The position numbers and the translations under genes are program-made. 15,290 nucleotides of DNA from the NCBI GenBank assembly GCA_012510335.1, contig JAAZIF010000142.1, positions 1 through 15,290 of the forward strand. The letters run 5' to 3'. The notes below the pieces were generated by a model, which was not told the origin of the DNA, ran no database searches, and worked only from the letters and a program-made list of their open reading frames with translations. The DNA comes from Methanomicrobiales archaeon (lineage in GTDB: Archaea > Halobacteriota > Methanomicrobia > Methanomicrobiales > Methanoculleaceae). This document shows, piece after piece, positions 14,521 through 15,290 of the stretch. The first letter of the stretch is position 1. Each line of letters begins with the position of its first letter.

Positions 14521-14624
14521 TGATCGACACGGTGTTTTTTTACGAAGCCTGCCCGGGCTTTTTAGCGCGCCGCGAGAGCGGTCAACCCTAAAGACTTTTT
14601 CCATGCAGCGCCAATGGGTTATGA

Positions 14625-15290
14625 ATGATAAAGTTGCCGGGGTTAATTCTGGCATCGGCGCTCACTCTCGCCTTCATAGGCCTTGCCCCCCTTCTCCAGC
14701 CGGCATGGCTGCTCTCGTGCCTCCTGATCCTCTTCTCGCTGGTTCTCTTCCTCATCCGCGATACCAGGTACGTATCGCTCTCGATCATAGTTCTCGCCGC
14801 TCTCTACGGTCTCGACTGGCTCTCTATGTTCGTCTTCACCTGTACGCTCGGCATCGTCGTCTTCGGGGAGCTCGCGTTCCGCCTCACCGGGGGGGAGCCG
14901 GCATCATACCTCTATCACCTGGCTGCCGCCATCGCCGCATCGCTTGCGGTTATGCTCTACCTAGGGTATGGCGCGCCCCTGGTCGTCGTTATGGGTGTTG
15001 TCGTCGCGGTGCTTCTCCGCGCGATCCTCCGGGGCCGGGACGACGCCCTGATGATCGAGGCGCTCGGCGTGGCGATGGCGATGCTCTTCTTTGAGGAGAT
15101 CAATTTCCAGGTCGATCTCTCAATCCTCGCCGCCGCGGCGATCATAGCGTTCGGGTTTGGATACACATCCTACCGGCTCCGGGTGGCTGATATAAGCGGC
15201 CTCTTCTCGGGGGCGATGATCGGGATCATACTCATAGTCTTTGCGGATGTCCGGTGGTTCCTGATCATGCTCACCTTCTTTATAATCGGC
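14625..15290 (+). CDS. DUF92 / TIGR00297-type membrane protein, N-terminal part (3' end outside window)
   Basis: An open frame of 222 codons runs off the window. Translation from ATG 14625 gives MIKLPGLILASALTLAFIGL and about seven or eight hydrophobic spans with very few polar loops. The end of the visible part (from about residue 182, SYRLRVADISGLFSGAMIGI, then DVRWFLIMLTFFIIG) matches the opening of the DUF92 domain. That family includes the plant phytyl-phosphate kinase VTE6, so a prenyl-phosphate or CTP-using lipid kinase role is possible. The 180 residues before it form a separate membrane region. No Shine-Dalgarno is seen; the gene is divergent from valS. Overlapping frames at 14603-15094 and on the other strand are shadows. 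The family call is moderate and the activity is inferred. Confidence 0.68.
   Translation, partial: MIKLPGLILASALTLAFIGLAPLLQPAWLLSCLLILFSLVLFLIRDTRYVSLSIIVLAALYGLDWLSMFVFTCTLGIVVFGELAFRLTGGEPASYLYHLAAAIAASLAVMLYLGYGAPLVVVMGVVVAVLLRAILRGRDDALMIEALGVAMAMLFFEEINFQVDLSILAAAAIIAFGFGYTSYRLRVADISGLFSGAMIGIILIVFADVRWFLIMLTFFIIG

Noticed and set aside
14545..14563. Terminator-like hairpin AAGCC/GGCTT followed by Ts
   Set aside because: It lies between two divergent genes, where no + strand transcript should be ending; the stem is only 5 bp.

Overview
The window reads as chromosomal DNA of a GC-rich methanogenic archaeon, most likely a hydrogenotrophic Methanomicrobiales such as Methanoculleus (genus is inference). 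The main evidence is an mfnB gene for methanofuran synthesis, a TATA-binding protein, an archaeal-type valyl-tRNA synthetase, an AMP-forming acetyl-CoA synthetase fitting acetate assimilation, and TATA boxes placed about 25-35 nt before several start codons. I see no tRNA, rRNA, CRISPR array, insertion sequence or prophage; this is ordinary core chromosome with a few accessory-looking gaps.

Left part (1-5462, + strand): the 3' part of a glutamine-dependent NAD+ synthetase gene overlaps a MagIII/endonuclease III-like DNA glycosylase gene. A 320-bp gap follows, holding a long nested inverted repeat and then a TATA box plus a perfect 22-bp palindrome before acs. Next come tbp, with its own near-leaderless promoter and T-run terminator, and a Clp1/Grc3-like polynucleotide kinase.

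Middle (5435-10607, - strand): an SLC13/ArsB-type anion transporter overlaps the kinase gene tail to tail and seems to have a long 5' leader. The largest gap (6695-7374) holds AT-rich promoter-like patches, a GC-rich core with foldable sequence, and one doubtful small ORF. Then come a two-gene unit of an ArsR-like two-winged-helix regulator and an Hsp20/GvpH-like protein, with a palindrome at its promoter, and the pair mfnB-guaB.

Right part (10608-15290): from a 44-bp divergent promoter shared with mfnB, a HisA-related TIM-barrel gene and dTMP kinase run rightward. The dTMP kinase gene overlaps the convergent valS tail. Divergent from valS is the start of a multi-pass membrane protein that enters a DUF92 domain where the window ends.

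Most genes are housekeeping: NAD, GTP and dTTP supply, methanofuran, acetate activation, translation, transcription initiation and repair. The parts least explained by known families are the HisA-related gene facing mfnB, the regulator/Hsp20 pair with its operator, the acs palindrome, and the structured gaps at 1675-1958 and 6695-7374.
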